The notes: generated by a model from the letters alone, not told the origin. DNA of 17,534 bases from CAZBDU01 sp964490725 (GCA_964490725.1 CAZBDU010000109.1:1-17534); one strand, 5' to 3'; shown: positions 1-7,508, counted from the first letter of the stretch. Numbers and translations: made by a program.

Positions 1-34
1 GGCCACGCCCGGCCCGGGCGGCCACGCCCGGCCC
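1..34. repeat. Two-copy GC-rich direct repeat at window edge
   Basis: The 15-bp unit GGCCACGCCCGGCCC occurs at 1-15 and again at 20-34, a 19-bp period. It lies just upstream of the promoter of the first gene. The array may continue upstream of the window, so its full size and role are unknown. Confidence 0.55.
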
Positions 35-41
35 CGGCGGC

Positions 42-70
42 TTGCCTCGCCCCGAAGCGGCCACTATACT
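42..70 (+). promoter_or_regulatory. Sigma-70-type promoter of the DHODH-like gene
   Basis: TTGCCT at 42-47 and TATACT at 65-70 are separated by a 17-bp spacer. Transcription would start near 77, about 50 nt before the ATG at 129. The -10 matches the consensus at five of six positions and the -35 at four of six. The TTGCC-type -35 recurs upstream of other genes in this window. Confidence 0.5.
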
Positions 71-128
71 GAGAGGAGGGTCCCCGCCGGGGTACAGCGC
101 ACATCGACTAGACGACGAGGAGGCCGGA

Positions 129-1142
129 ATGGTCAACACGAAAGTCCGCTACATGGGTCTGGAGCTGAAGAACCCTTTCATCGCCGGCGCCTCCAGCATG
201 ACCTCGAAGATGGAGCCGCTTCAGCGCCTCGAGGAGGCCGGCGCCGCGGCGGTGGTGATCTCCTCGTTGTTCGAGGAGCAGATTCAGCTGGAGTCTTTCC
301 TGCTCGAAGAGGACCTGCACAAGTACGACAATCTGTACTCGGAGATGACGAGCCTTTTCCCGGAGGTCAAGCACGCCGGGCCCGAAGAGCACCTGCTGTG
401 GGTGCGCCGAGCCAGGGAAGCTCTGGGAATTCCGGTGATCGCCAGCCTGAACGCGGTCAACCGTCAGACCTGGGTGCACTACGCAGGGCTGCTGGCCCAG
501 ACCGGCGCCGACGCTCTGGAGCTCAACTTCTACGCCACACCCACCTCCTTCGAGCAGACGGGAGCGGAGATCGAGAAGGAGCAGATCGAGATCCTGAAAG
601 AGATCAGGGGCTCCGTGAAGCTGCCGATCAGCGTGAAGCTCAGCCCCTTCTACACGAACCCCCTGCACTTCATCAAGCAGCTCGACGGCATCGGCGTGAA
701 CGGCTTCGTGCTGTTCAACCGCTTCTTCCAGCCGGACCTGGACGTGGACGGCATGAAGAACCTCATTCTGCACAACCTGAGCTCCGAGACAGCCCACCGC
801 CTGCCGCTGCGCTACGCGGGGCTGCTGCACGGGAAGCTGAAAGGCGACATCTGCTCCAGCTCCGGCATCATGACCGGCAAAGACGCGGTCAAGCTCATCC
901 TTGCCGGAGCCGCCTGCGTGCAGGTGGTGAGCACCCTGTTCCGCAACAAGGTCTCCCGCCTCACCGCCATGATCCGCGAGCTGGAGGCCTGGATGGACAG
1001 CAAGGGGCACAAGGACGTGGACAGCTTCCGCGGCTCCATGGACAACGAGCACAATCCCGACCCCTGGGTCTACACCCGCGCCCAGTACGTCCGCCTGCTG
1101 ATGAAGCCGGAGAAGATCATAGGCAACGTCGTGGGCGCCTGA
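129..1142 (+). CDS. Dihydroorotate dehydrogenase-like flavoprotein
   Basis: This 337-aa protein belongs to the PyrD/DHODH-like FMN beta-barrel family. Visible features are the N-terminal PFIAGASSMT segment (residues 16-25), VKLSPF (169-174) carrying the FMN-contacting lysine, LFNRFF (195-200), SSGI (244-247) and LAGAACVQVVSTL (258-270), which corresponds to the FMN-phosphate loop. The ATG at 129 is chosen because GAGGAGG at 117-123 is a well-spaced Shine-Dalgarno; the frame is open upstream to 42 without another good start. In true class 1 DHODHs the active-site loop reads N-x-S-C-P-N. Here it is NFYATPT (133-139), so the catalytic cysteine is absent. The protein is therefore probably not an authentic pyrimidine-pathway DHODH, and its substrate is unknown. 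No other pyr genes lie nearby. It has its own promoter, and a hairpin at 1231-1246 separates it from the purine operon, so any functional link to that operon is only positional. Confidence 0.85.
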   Translation: MVNTKVRYMGLELKNPFIAGASSMTSKMEPLQRLEEAGAAAVVISSLFEEQIQLESFLLEEDLHKYDNLYSEMTSLFPEVKHAGPEEHLLWVRRAREALGIPVIASLNAVNRQTWVHYAGLLAQTGADALELNFYATPTSFEQTGAEIEKEQIEILKEIRGSVKLPISVKLSPFYTNPLHFIKQLDGIGVNGFVLFNRFFQPDLDVDGMKNLILHNLSSETAHRLPLRYAGLLHGKLKGDICSSSGIMTGKDAVKLILAGAACVQVVSTLFRNKVSRLTAMIRELEAWMDSKGHKDVDSFRGSMDNEHNPDPWVYTRAQYVRLLMKPEKIIGNVVGA

Positions 1143-1230
1143 GCCTGGCGGGCCGGCGGGCCGGCGGCGCTCGGCCGGCCGGGGAGCCCCCGCTCCGGCT
1201 GCCTGCCCCCGGCAGGCCCGGGACTCCCTC

Positions 1231-1254
1231 CTCCCGCCGCCGGGAGACTTTCTT
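1231..1254 (+). terminator. Probable intrinsic terminator after DHODH-like gene
   Basis: CTCCCG (1231-1236) and CGGGAG (1241-1246) form a 6-bp stem with a CCGC tetraloop, followed by the T-rich ACTTTCTT. A second small hairpin, CCTGCC/GGCAGG, lies just upstream around 1204-1218. The tail is short and overlaps the start of the next promoter, so termination efficiency is uncertain. Confidence 0.45.
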
Positions 1255-1281
1255 GACTTCCAGCCTCTGCGCTTCCATACT
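1253..1281 (+). promoter_or_regulatory. Promoter of the xdhBCA-deaminase operon
   Basis: TTGACT at 1253-1258 and CATACT at 1276-1281 are separated by 17 bp. The start point would be near 1288, giving a very short leader that contains GGAGGAG (1291-1297) and the GTG at 1301. This fits the start codon chosen for xdhB. No clear operator palindrome is visible around it. Confidence 0.5.
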
Positions 1282-1300
1282 CTCCCAGGCGGAGGAGCGA

Positions 1301-2122
1301 GTGGCCGACCTTCAATGGTACTACCCGGCGACGGTGCAGGAGGCGGTGGCGCTGATCCGCCGCACCGGCGTCGTCCCGCATGCGGGAGGCACCGGCCTGC
1401 TCATGACCGGACTGCGGCGCCTGCAGGGCCTGGTGGATCTGGGCCGCCTGGGTCTGGACAGGGTGGAGGCGGCGGGCGACCGCGTGACCCTGGGGGCGGC
1501 CTGCACCTACGCCGCGGCGGCCAGGGAGCTCGGCGCCCGCCAGCCGGGACACGTGCTGGCCCAGGCGGTGGGTGAGGCCGCTTCCACCCCGCTGCGCAAC
1601 CGCATCACCCTGGGAGGAAGCCTGGCTTTCGCTCCGGCGTGGTCGGACCTGGTGGGGCCACTGGTGGCGCTGGACGCGGAGGTGCTCCTGGCGGGTGAGG
1701 CGGAGGGCGTGCACCCCGTGGAGCGGTACCTGAGAGAGCGGGGTCTGCGCGAAGGCTCCCTGGTCACCGGCATCCGCTTCCGGGACGGGCAGTGGGGAGG
1801 GGTCCACTTCCGCCAGACCCGTACCCGCACCGACCGCCCCGCCTTCACGCTCACCGTGCTGGCGCGGCAGCCCGGCCCGGCCGGCGGGACGGTCGACTGC
1901 CGGATCGTGGTGGCCGGCTGCAGCGGCCGCTTCCACCGGGCCACCGAGTGTGAGGAGATCGTCTCGAAGCACGAACCGGCGGCGGTGCCGCTGGGCGAGG
2001 CCGCCGGGCGCCTGGAGGCGCGTTTCCAGCCGCGCCTGGGGTTCAGCGCCGACTACCTCACGCACTGTGCCCGGGTGGCCCTGGAGCGGTCCCTGGCGGC
2101 CGTGCTCGGACGGGAAGGCTGA
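1301..2122 (+). CDS. xdhB: Xanthine dehydrogenase-type FAD-binding subunit
   Basis: This 273-aa protein is the medium (FAD) subunit of a molybdenum hydroxylase (XdhB/CoxM family), which passes electrons from the [2Fe-2S] subunit to NAD or another acceptor. The family signatures are AGGTGLL (residues 28-34), the FAD pyrophosphate loop, and TLGGSLA (103-109) followed by SDLVGPLVALDAEV, the second FAD-contacting segment. Start choice: GTG at 1301 lies 3 bases after GGAGGAG (1291-1297), and homology begins immediately with the typical opening W-Y-Y-P-A-T-V-Q-E-A-V. It is the first gene of the operon, with only 5 bases before xdhC. At 273 aa it is a normal-to-compact member of the family. The acceptor and substrate cannot be determined from this subunit. 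Confidence 0.9.
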   Translation: MADLQWYYPATVQEAVALIRRTGVVPHAGGTGLLMTGLRRLQGLVDLGRLGLDRVEAAGDRVTLGAACTYAAAARELGARQPGHVLAQAVGEAASTPLRNRITLGGSLAFAPAWSDLVGPLVALDAEVLLAGEAEGVHPVERYLRERGLREGSLVTGIRFRDGQWGGVHFRQTRTRTDRPAFTLTVLARQPGPAGGTVDCRIVVAGCSGRFHRATECEEIVSKHEPAAVPLGEAAGRLEARFQPRLGFSADYLTHCARVALERSLAAVLGREG

Positions 2123-2127
2123 AGCCC

Positions 2128-2616
2128 ATGGAGTCCACATTCATCATAAACGGGCGGGCGCGTGGCCTCCGCTTCGATCCGCAGGAAGTCCTGCTCCACG
2201 TGCTGCGTCGAGCCGGGCACGTGGAGGTGAAGGAGGGCTGCGGCGAGGGGGCCTGCGGCGCCTGCGTGGTGCTGCTGGACGGAGTGCTGGTAAACTCCTG
2301 TCAGGTGCTGGCCGCTTCGGCCGCAGGGCGCTCGGTGACCACCGTCACGGCCCTGGGATCCATCCACGACCCGCACGTCATCCAGGAGGCTTTCGTGGAG
2401 GCGGGCGCCGTGCAGTGCGGGTTCTGCACGCCCGGCATGGTGCTGGCGACCCACGCCCTGCTGAGCGAGGAGCCGGCGCCGGCGGAGGAGCGCATCCGCA
2501 AGGCCTTGGACGGCAACCTGTGCCGCTGCACCGGCTACGCGCGCATCGTGGAGGCGGTGCGGCTGGCCGGACGGCGCCTGAAGTCCCGCCCGAAGCCTCG
2601 AGGTGGCCGCCAGTGA
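2128..2616 (+). CDS. xdhC: Xanthine dehydrogenase-type [2Fe-2S] subunit
   Basis: This 162-aa small subunit of a molybdenum hydroxylase carries two [2Fe-2S] clusters that wire the molybdenum site to the FAD. All eight ligand cysteines are present: C38, C43, C46 and C58 form the plant-ferredoxin-type cluster (GCGEGACGAC motif), while C97, C100, C132 and C134 form the alpha-helical cluster (CGFCTPG and CRCTGY motifs). The length is typical for XdhC/CoxS proteins. The ATG at 2128 is preceded by GGGAAGG inside the end of xdhB. The stop codon overlaps the GTG start of xdhA (GTGA at 2613-2616), implying translational coupling within one complex. Confidence 0.95.
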   Translation: MESTFIINGRARGLRFDPQEVLLHVLRRAGHVEVKEGCGEGACGACVVLLDGVLVNSCQVLAASAAGRSVTTVTALGSIHDPHVIQEAFVEAGAVQCGFCTPGMVLATHALLSEEPAPAEERIRKALDGNLCRCTGYARIVEAVRLAGRRLKSRPKPRGGRQ

Positions 2617-4961
2617 GCCGCACTGCCGCCCTGACCCACGTGGGCCGCTCGGAAGCCAAGATCGATGCTCTGGCCCTGGCCACGGGGGCCGAGCGTTTCA
2701 CCGCGGACTTCGCCGCACCGCAGGCTCTGCACTGCGCCCTGGTCTACTCACCCCACGCCCACGCGGAGATCCTGCGCATCGACGCGAGCGACACCCTGGC
2801 CGTTGCCGGAGTGGTGGAGGTCTTCAGCTTCGAGAACGTTCCGGCAGTGCTGCACACCACCGCGGGACAGGGCTTTCCGGAGCCCTCCCCCTACGACGCG
2901 GTGCTGTTCGAGCGGCGCGTACGCTTCGTGGGCGACCGCGTGGCGCTGGTGGCCGCCGAGAGCGAAGCGGCGGCCCGGGAGGGGGCGGCCAGGCTGCGGG
3001 TGGAGTACCGGGAGCTCCCCCCCCTGCTTGACCCGCTGCAGGCCGACCGGGAGGCAGCGCCCCGCATCCACGGCCAGGAGGCCTACGCCAGGATCCCGGT
3101 GGTGTACGACCCCGGGCGCAACCTGGCCTCCCAGGTGGAGTTCAGCTGCGGGGACCCGGAGAGGGGCTTCGCCGAGGCGGAGATCACCGAGGAGCGCCGC
3201 TACTCCACCCAGGCGGCCGCCCACTGCGCCATCGAGCCGCATGCCGCCCTGGCGTACCTGGACGAGCGCGGCCGTCTCACCATCGTCTCCACGACCCAGG
3301 TTCCCTTCCACGCCCGCCGCATCGTCAGCCGCGTCCTGGAGATCCCGCTGCACCGGATCCGCCTCATCAAGCCGCGCATCGGGGGCGGCTTCGGCGGCAA
3401 GCAGGAGGTCATCCTGGAGCCGCTGGTGGGCCTGGTAGCCTGGCGCCACCGCCGGCCGGCCAGGCTGGTGCTCTCCAGGCGCGAGGTGTTTCTCTCCACG
3501 CGCACGCGGCACGCCATGAGCATACGCCTGAAGAGCGGCTCTACGCGCGACGGCCGGATCACGGCCCTGGAGATGGAGGCGGTGCTCAACTCCGGCGCCT
3601 ACGGCACTCATGCGCTGACGGTGCTCTCCAACACGGGTTCCAAGGTCCTGCCCCTGTTCAACAAGATCGTGCACCTGCGCTTCCGGGGCAGGGGGGTGTA
3701 CACCACCCTGCCGGTGGGAGGCGCCTACCGGGGCTACGGAGCCACCCAGGGCTACTTCGCCCTCAACCAGCAGCTGGACATCGTGGCCCGGCGTAGCGGG
3801 CAGGACGTGCTGGAGCTCTGCCGCCGCTGGCACATCCGGGAGGGAGAGACCTCGCCGGTCTTCCAGGCGCTGGGCGAGGGAAAGGAGGGGGTCGGGCAGA
3901 TAATAGGCTCCTGCTCTCTGGCGGAGTGCCTGGACAGGGGAGCGGAGGCGGTGGGCTGGAAGGAGAAGCGGGGACGGCGCCTGCCCGCCGGCGGCGGCCG
4001 GGTTCGCGGCGTGGGCCTGGCGGTGGCCATGCAGGGCTCCGGCATCCCCCGGGTGGACATGGGCGCGGCGAGCATGAAGATGAACGAGGACGGGTCGTTC
4101 AACCTCCTGGTCGGCGCCACCGACATCGGCACCGGCTCGGACACGGTGCTGGCCCAGATCGCCGCCGAGGTCCTCCAGGTGGGACTGGAAAAGATCCTGG
4201 TGCTCTCCTCGGACACCGACCTCACTCCCTTCGACGTGGGCGCCTACGCCTCCTCCACCACCTACATCTCCGGCGAGGCGGTCCGCAAGTGCGCCGCCGA
4301 GCTGCGCGCGCAGATCCTCTCGGTGGCCGCCGCCATGCTGGAGGCGCCGGCCGATCGGCTCGCCGTGGCGCAGGCAAGCGTGACGGACCCCGCCGGGGGG
4401 CGCAGCGTCAGCTACGAGGAGGTGGCCTGCACGGCGCTGTACAACCGGGACCAGTTCCAGATCCAGGCGCAGGCCAGCCACGTCTCGGATCTCTCCCCTC
4501 CTCCCTTCATCGCCCAGTTCGCCGAGGTCGCGGTGGACCCGCGCACCGGGCGGGTGGAGGTGCTGCACTTCGTCTCCGCCGTGGACTGCGGACGCCCGGT
4601 CAATCCCCAGCTGGTGCACGGCCAGGTGGAGGGGGCGGTGCTGAACGGGATCAGCTACGCCCTCTTGGAGGAGTATCGCTACGACGGGCAGGGGCGCATG
4701 ACCAACCCCCGCTTCTGGGACTACAGAATCTACACCGCCCGGGACCTGCCCGCCCTGACCACCATCCTGGTTCCCTCCCAGGAGGGTTCCGGCCCCTTCG
4801 GCGCCAAGTCGGTGGGGGAGATCGCCATCAACGGACCGGCGCCGGCCATCGCCAACGCCATCGTCGACGCGGTGGGCGTGCGCCTCTACGAGCTGCCCTT
4901 CACCCCGGAGAAGGTGTGGCGCGCGCTGCAGGAGGCCGGAGCGGGGGCAGGAGGGCACTAA
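2613..4961 (+). CDS. xdhA: Xanthine dehydrogenase-type molybdopterin subunit
   Basis: This 782-aa catalytic subunit binds the molybdenum cofactor and hydroxylates the substrate. Visible signatures are GGGFGGKQE (residues 257-265), AYRGYGATQ (371-379) with an arginine matching the substrate-orienting arginine of xanthine dehydrogenases, a VGATDIGTGSDTV segment, and SVGE near the C-terminus with E736 as the expected catalytic glutamate. The Q264 context (GGK-Q) and the overall sequence resemble E. coli XdhA rather than CO dehydrogenase or aldehyde oxidase. The GTG start at 2613 overlaps the xdhC stop by 4 bases; no other in-frame start agrees better with the homology. Gene order is FAD-FeS-Mo, unlike E. 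coli A-B-C. The downstream purine deaminase supports a purine substrate (xanthine or hypoxanthine), but a related heterocycle is possible. No dedicated Mo-cofactor insertion chaperone is present in the window. Confidence 0.9.
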   Translation: MSRTAALTHVGRSEAKIDALALATGAERFTADFAAPQALHCALVYSPHAHAEILRIDASDTLAVAGVVEVFSFENVPAVLHTTAGQGFPEPSPYDAVLFERRVRFVGDRVALVAAESEAAAREGAARLRVEYRELPPLLDPLQADREAAPRIHGQEAYARIPVVYDPGRNLASQVEFSCGDPERGFAEAEITEERRYSTQAAAHCAIEPHAALAYLDERGRLTIVSTTQVPFHARRIVSRVLEIPLHRIRLIKPRIGGGFGGKQEVILEPLVGLVAWRHRRPARLVLSRREVFLSTRTRHAMSIRLKSGSTRDGRITALEMEAVLNSGAYGTHALTVLSNTGSKVLPLFNKIVHLRFRGRGVYTTLPVGGAYRGYGATQGYFALNQQLDIVARRSGQDVLELCRRWHIREGETSPVFQALGEGKEGVGQIIGSCSLAECLDRGAEAVGWKEKRGRRLPAGGGRVRGVGLAVAMQGSGIPRVDMGAASMKMNEDGSFNLLVGATDIGTGSDTVLAQIAAEVLQVGLEKILVLSSDTDLTPFDVGAYASSTTYISGEAVRKCAAELRAQILSVAAAMLEAPADRLAVAQASVTDPAGGRSVSYEEVACTALYNRDQFQIQAQASHVSDLSPPPFIAQFAEVAVDPRTGRVEVLHFVSAVDCGRPVNPQLVHGQVEGAVLNGISYALLEEYRYDGQGRMTNPRFWDYRIYTARDLPALTTILVPSQEGSGPFGAKSVGEIAINGPAPAIANAIVDAVGVRLYELPFTPEKVWRALQEAGAGAGGH

Positions 4962-4963
4962 GC

Positions 4964-6343
4964 GTGATCCTGCTTCAGGACTGCTACGCGGTGGTGACGG
5001 ACCACCAGGCGGAGCCCCTGCGGGGGGTGGACATCCTGATCGAAGGCTCGCGCATCGCGCGCATGGCTTCCGGCATCACCCCCCCCGCCGGAGGCCGCAC
5101 CATCGACTGCAGCCGTCACGTCGTGGTTCCGGGCTTCGTGAACACCCACCACCATTTCTTCCAGGTGCTGACGCGCAACGTCCCGGCGGTGCAGAACGCC
5201 AAGCTGTTCGACTGGCTGCGCTTTCTCTACGAGGTCTGGAAGAAGATCGATGCGGAGGCGGTGCTGGCCTCCTCCACGGCGGCAATGGGGGAGCTGCTCA
5301 AGACCGGCTGCACCTGCACCACGGACCACCACTACCTCTACCCCCGGGGCTTCGGCGCGGATCTGACGGGCCTGCAGTTCCAGGCCGCCGACCGGGTGGG
5401 AATGCGGTTCGCCCCGATGCGGGGGTCCATGAGCCTGAGCAGGAAGGACGGCGGCCTGCCGCCGGATTCCGTGGTGCAGAGCCAGGAGGAAATCCTGGCG
5501 GACAGCCTCAGGGTGGTGGAGCGCTACCACGATCCGGACCCCCTGGCCATGCACAAGGTGGGCCTGGGACCCTGCAGCCCCTTCTCGGTGACCCAGGAGC
5601 TCATGCGGCAAACCGCATCCCTGGCCAGAAGGCTCGGCGTGCGGCTCCATACGCACCTGGCGGAGACCGTTGATGAGGAGGAGTATTGCCTGCGCCACTA
5701 CGGCAGGCGGCCGCTTCAGCTGATGGAGGAGCTGGAGTTCCTGGGCCCCGACGTTTCCTACGCCCACGGCATCCATTTCAGCGATCGGGAGCTGGAGGTG
5801 CTGGCCCGCACGGGCACCGCGGTGTGCCACTGCCCCTCCTCCAACATGCGGCTGGGCTCCGGCGTTGCCAGGGTGAAGGAGATGCTGGAGCGGGGGATCA
5901 CGGTGTCTCTGGCCGTGGACGGCTCGGCCTCCAACGACTCCTCGGATTATCTGGGGGAGATGCGCCAGGCGCTGCTGCTGCAGCGCGTCCGCTACGGCTC
6001 AGAGGCTCTGGGGGCCAGGCAGGTGCTGGCCATGGCCACGGTCCACGGCGCCAGGGTGCTGGGCTTCCCCACCCTCGGGGTCATCCGCGAGCAGGGCCCG
6101 GCCGACCTGGCGGTCTTCGACGTGCACGGGCTGGAGTACGCCGGCTCCCTGAGCGACCCCCTGGCAGCCCTCATGTTCGCGGGCAGCTGCCACCGCACGG
6201 CCTACACCATCGTGGCCGGCCGGCTGGCGGTGGACGGGGGCAGGCTCACCGGTGTGGAGGAGGAGCGGCTCGGCGCAGAGGTGAGCCGCATCTCTGCGGC
6301 TCTCCTGCATCGCTCTCCCCCTGACCGCCCCATGCCGCCGTGA
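4964..6343 (+). CDS. Amidohydrolase, probable 8-oxoguanine deaminase
   Basis: This 459-aa zinc-dependent amidohydrolase belongs to the guanine deaminase/AtzB-like group. Metal-site residues are clear: THHH (61-64) gives the HxH pair, HTHLAE (229-234) gives the third histidine and catalytic Glu234, AHGIHF gives H268, and VDGSASND gives D319. The stretches around VPAVQNAKLFDWLR and CHCPSSNMRLGSG and the VDGSASNDSS motif match what I know of 8-oxoguanine deaminases (8-oxoguanine to urate plus ammonia). Guanine deaminase or a chlorohydrolase-like relative is the alternative. The GTG start at 4964 lies 2 bases after the xdhA stop, with CAGGAGGG (4946-4953) as Shine-Dalgarno. It is the last gene of the operon. 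Being encoded with a xanthine dehydrogenase, it probably feeds amino- or oxo-purines into the same catabolic route in the cytoplasm. No uricase or later urate-degrading gene is seen in the window. Confidence 0.8.
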   Translation: MILLQDCYAVVTDHQAEPLRGVDILIEGSRIARMASGITPPAGGRTIDCSRHVVVPGFVNTHHHFFQVLTRNVPAVQNAKLFDWLRFLYEVWKKIDAEAVLASSTAAMGELLKTGCTCTTDHHYLYPRGFGADLTGLQFQAADRVGMRFAPMRGSMSLSRKDGGLPPDSVVQSQEEILADSLRVVERYHDPDPLAMHKVGLGPCSPFSVTQELMRQTASLARRLGVRLHTHLAETVDEEEYCLRHYGRRPLQLMEELEFLGPDVSYAHGIHFSDRELEVLARTGTAVCHCPSSNMRLGSGVARVKEMLERGITVSLAVDGSASNDSSDYLGEMRQALLLQRVRYGSEALGARQVLAMATVHGARVLGFPTLGVIREQGPADLAVFDVHGLEYAGSLSDPLAALMFAGSCHRTAYTIVAGRLAVDGGRLTGVEEERLGAEVSRISAALLHRSPPDRPMPP

Positions 6344-6417
6344 TCCGGCTGGGCCTCTGTTGCATCTTCCGGGCCGAGCCGATCCGGTTCAGGCGGACTG
6401 CCGCCCGGGCGCTGGAG

Positions 6418-6494
6418 GGCGGCGCGCGCCGCCGGAGGTGAGGCGGAAGGAGCCCGGAGCCCCGGGAAGGCCGGCGGGGGCAACAGGGCCGGCC
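6418..6494. repeat. Palindromes between convergent operons
   Basis: The 161-base gap between the converging purine operon and the B12 regulator gene contains a perfect 16-bp palindrome (GGCGGCGCGCGCCGCC, 6418-6433). It also contains a 7-bp inverted repeat, GGCCGGC (6469-6475) and GCCGGCC (6488-6494). They may act as a bidirectional terminator, but neither is followed by a T-run on either strand, so this is only a guess from position. Confidence 0.35.
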
Positions 6495-6504
6495 ACCTGA
6501 GCCC

Positions 6505-7446
6505 CTAGGCGCTGCCCTGCGCGGCGGCTCCCGCGGGAAGCCCTGCCAGGCGCGCAGCAACCTCCACGGCCTCGGGGGCGCTGGCCGCGCACCCATCCGC
6601 CCCGACGCGGCGCCACAGGGCGGCGGCCGGGGCGAAGGCCCGCCCGCCCACCATGATCGTGGGCTGCCGGATTCCCGGCGTCTGCCTGACGGTGCGGATC
6701 AGCGTCCCCGCCGCCTCCACGTTGAACCTCATCGTGGCCGAGAGCGCCAGCAGGTCGGGGCGGTAGTCCTCCAGGGCGCGCAGGATCTCCACCACCGGGA
6801 GCCCGGAGCCCAGGAAGTAGCTTTCCCACCCTGCCATCTCCAGGAAGTCGCTCACCATCCGGATGCCCAGCGAATGGCTCTCCCCGCTCACCGAGACCGC
6901 CACGCAGCGCCGGCCGTTTCTCGCTGCCGGAGCAGCGCAGGCGTACAGCTGCGACATCACGCTCTCGGTGGCGGCGGAGACGTAGTGCTCCTGCGCCACG
7001 TCCAGCTCGCCCAGGCCCCAGAGCCTGCCCACCTCCTTCAGGGCCGGCTCGAGCACCTCCAGGTAGAGCGTGCGCGGCTCCCGGCCGGCGCGGGCGGCAT
7101 CGACCACCAGCCTGGCGGCCCCCTCCCGCTCTCCGGCCAGGAGGGCCTGGAGGTAGCGACGGGCGAGGTCCGAGAGCGGCTGCTGCTCCGTCCCGGCCGA
7201 CTCGCCGGCCTGGCCCGCGGCCAGCGCCCGGGGGGCTACGTTCAGCTCCGTTCGCCCCAGGAGGTAGTCCAGGGAGGCGTCGAAGTAATCAGCGAGCCTC
7301 TGCAGTATGTCCCCGTCGGGGAAACGGCTGCCCTGCTCGTAGTTGGCGATCGTGGTCTGAGCCAGGCCCATCTCCGCCGCCAGATCCTTCTGTCTGAGGC
7401 TGCGTTGCTTGCGCAGAAGCCGCAGCCGCTCTGCGAAATTTGCCAT
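6505..7446 (-). CDS. XRE-family HTH regulator with cobalamin-binding module
   Basis: This 313-aa protein combines an N-terminal XRE/Cro-type HTH (about residues 5-64; RQKDLAAEMGLAQTTIANYE is the helix-turn-helix core) with a B12 module. The module is a helical cap (about 90-172) followed by a Rossmann-like B12-binding fold (about 180-300). The cap contains W143-x9-E153-H154, the same spacing as Trp131, Glu141 and His142 of Thermus CarH, residues that pack over the upper face of adenosylcobalamin. GESHSLG places H191 where CarH has its lower axial ligand His177 (E-x-H-x-x-G). VSDFLEMAGW and FLGSGLPV follow, as in CarH/LitR and MetH-type folds. Characterised CarH/LitR proteins use a MerR-type HTH; here it is replaced by an XRE HTH. 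It is inferred to be a cytoplasmic repressor or activator responding to light and/or adenosylcobalamin. It lies 62 bases after sixA on the same strand, so it may be co-transcribed with the adenosine deaminase operon. An imperfect palindrome just upstream of its ATG may be an autoregulatory site. Targets are unknown. Confidence 0.88.
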   Translation of the reverse strand: MANFAERLRLLRKQRSLRQKDLAAEMGLAQTTIANYEQGSRFPDGDILQRLADYFDASLDYLLGRTELNVAPRALAAGQAGESAGTEQQPLSDLARRYLQALLAGEREGAARLVVDAARAGREPRTLYLEVLEPALKEVGRLWGLGELDVAQEHYVSAATESVMSQLYACAAPAARNGRRCVAVSVSGESHSLGIRMVSDFLEMAGWESYFLGSGLPVVEILRALEDYRPDLLALSATMRFNVEAAGTLIRTVRQTPGIRQPTIMVGGRAFAPAAALWRRVGADGCAASAPEAVEVAARLAGLPAGAAAQGSA

Positions 7447-7449
7447 GCC

Positions 7450-7463
7450 TGTAATCTAACACA
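7450..7463 (-). promoter_or_regulatory. Possible operator/promoter of the XRE-B12 gene
   Basis: On the minus strand, TGTGTTAGATTACA is an imperfect dyad (TGT-N8-ACA) ending 3 bases before the ATG, in the only AT-rich patch of this stretch. It overlaps TAGATT, a weak -10 candidate; CTGGCA 18 bp upstream (7477-7482) would be a weak -35. If real, transcription would begin almost at the start codon. Binding by the encoded regulator is inference only. Confidence 0.3.
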
Positions 7464-7508
7464 AATCGAGTAAGAGTGCCAGTGCGCGCTGCCCACGCCC
7501 CCAGGTAG

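Noticed and set aside
2748..4958. Long open frame (736 codons) antisense to xdhA, and similar long antisense frames over valS and the purine genes
   Set aside because: The translations are low-complexity, rich in His, Arg, Gly and Leu, and mirror the codon bias of the sense genes; they are shadows of high-GC coding sequence.
6344..6504. Small ORFs or an ncRNA gene between the convergent operons
   Set aside because: No ribosome sites or promoter-like hexamers are seen; only GC palindromes are present.
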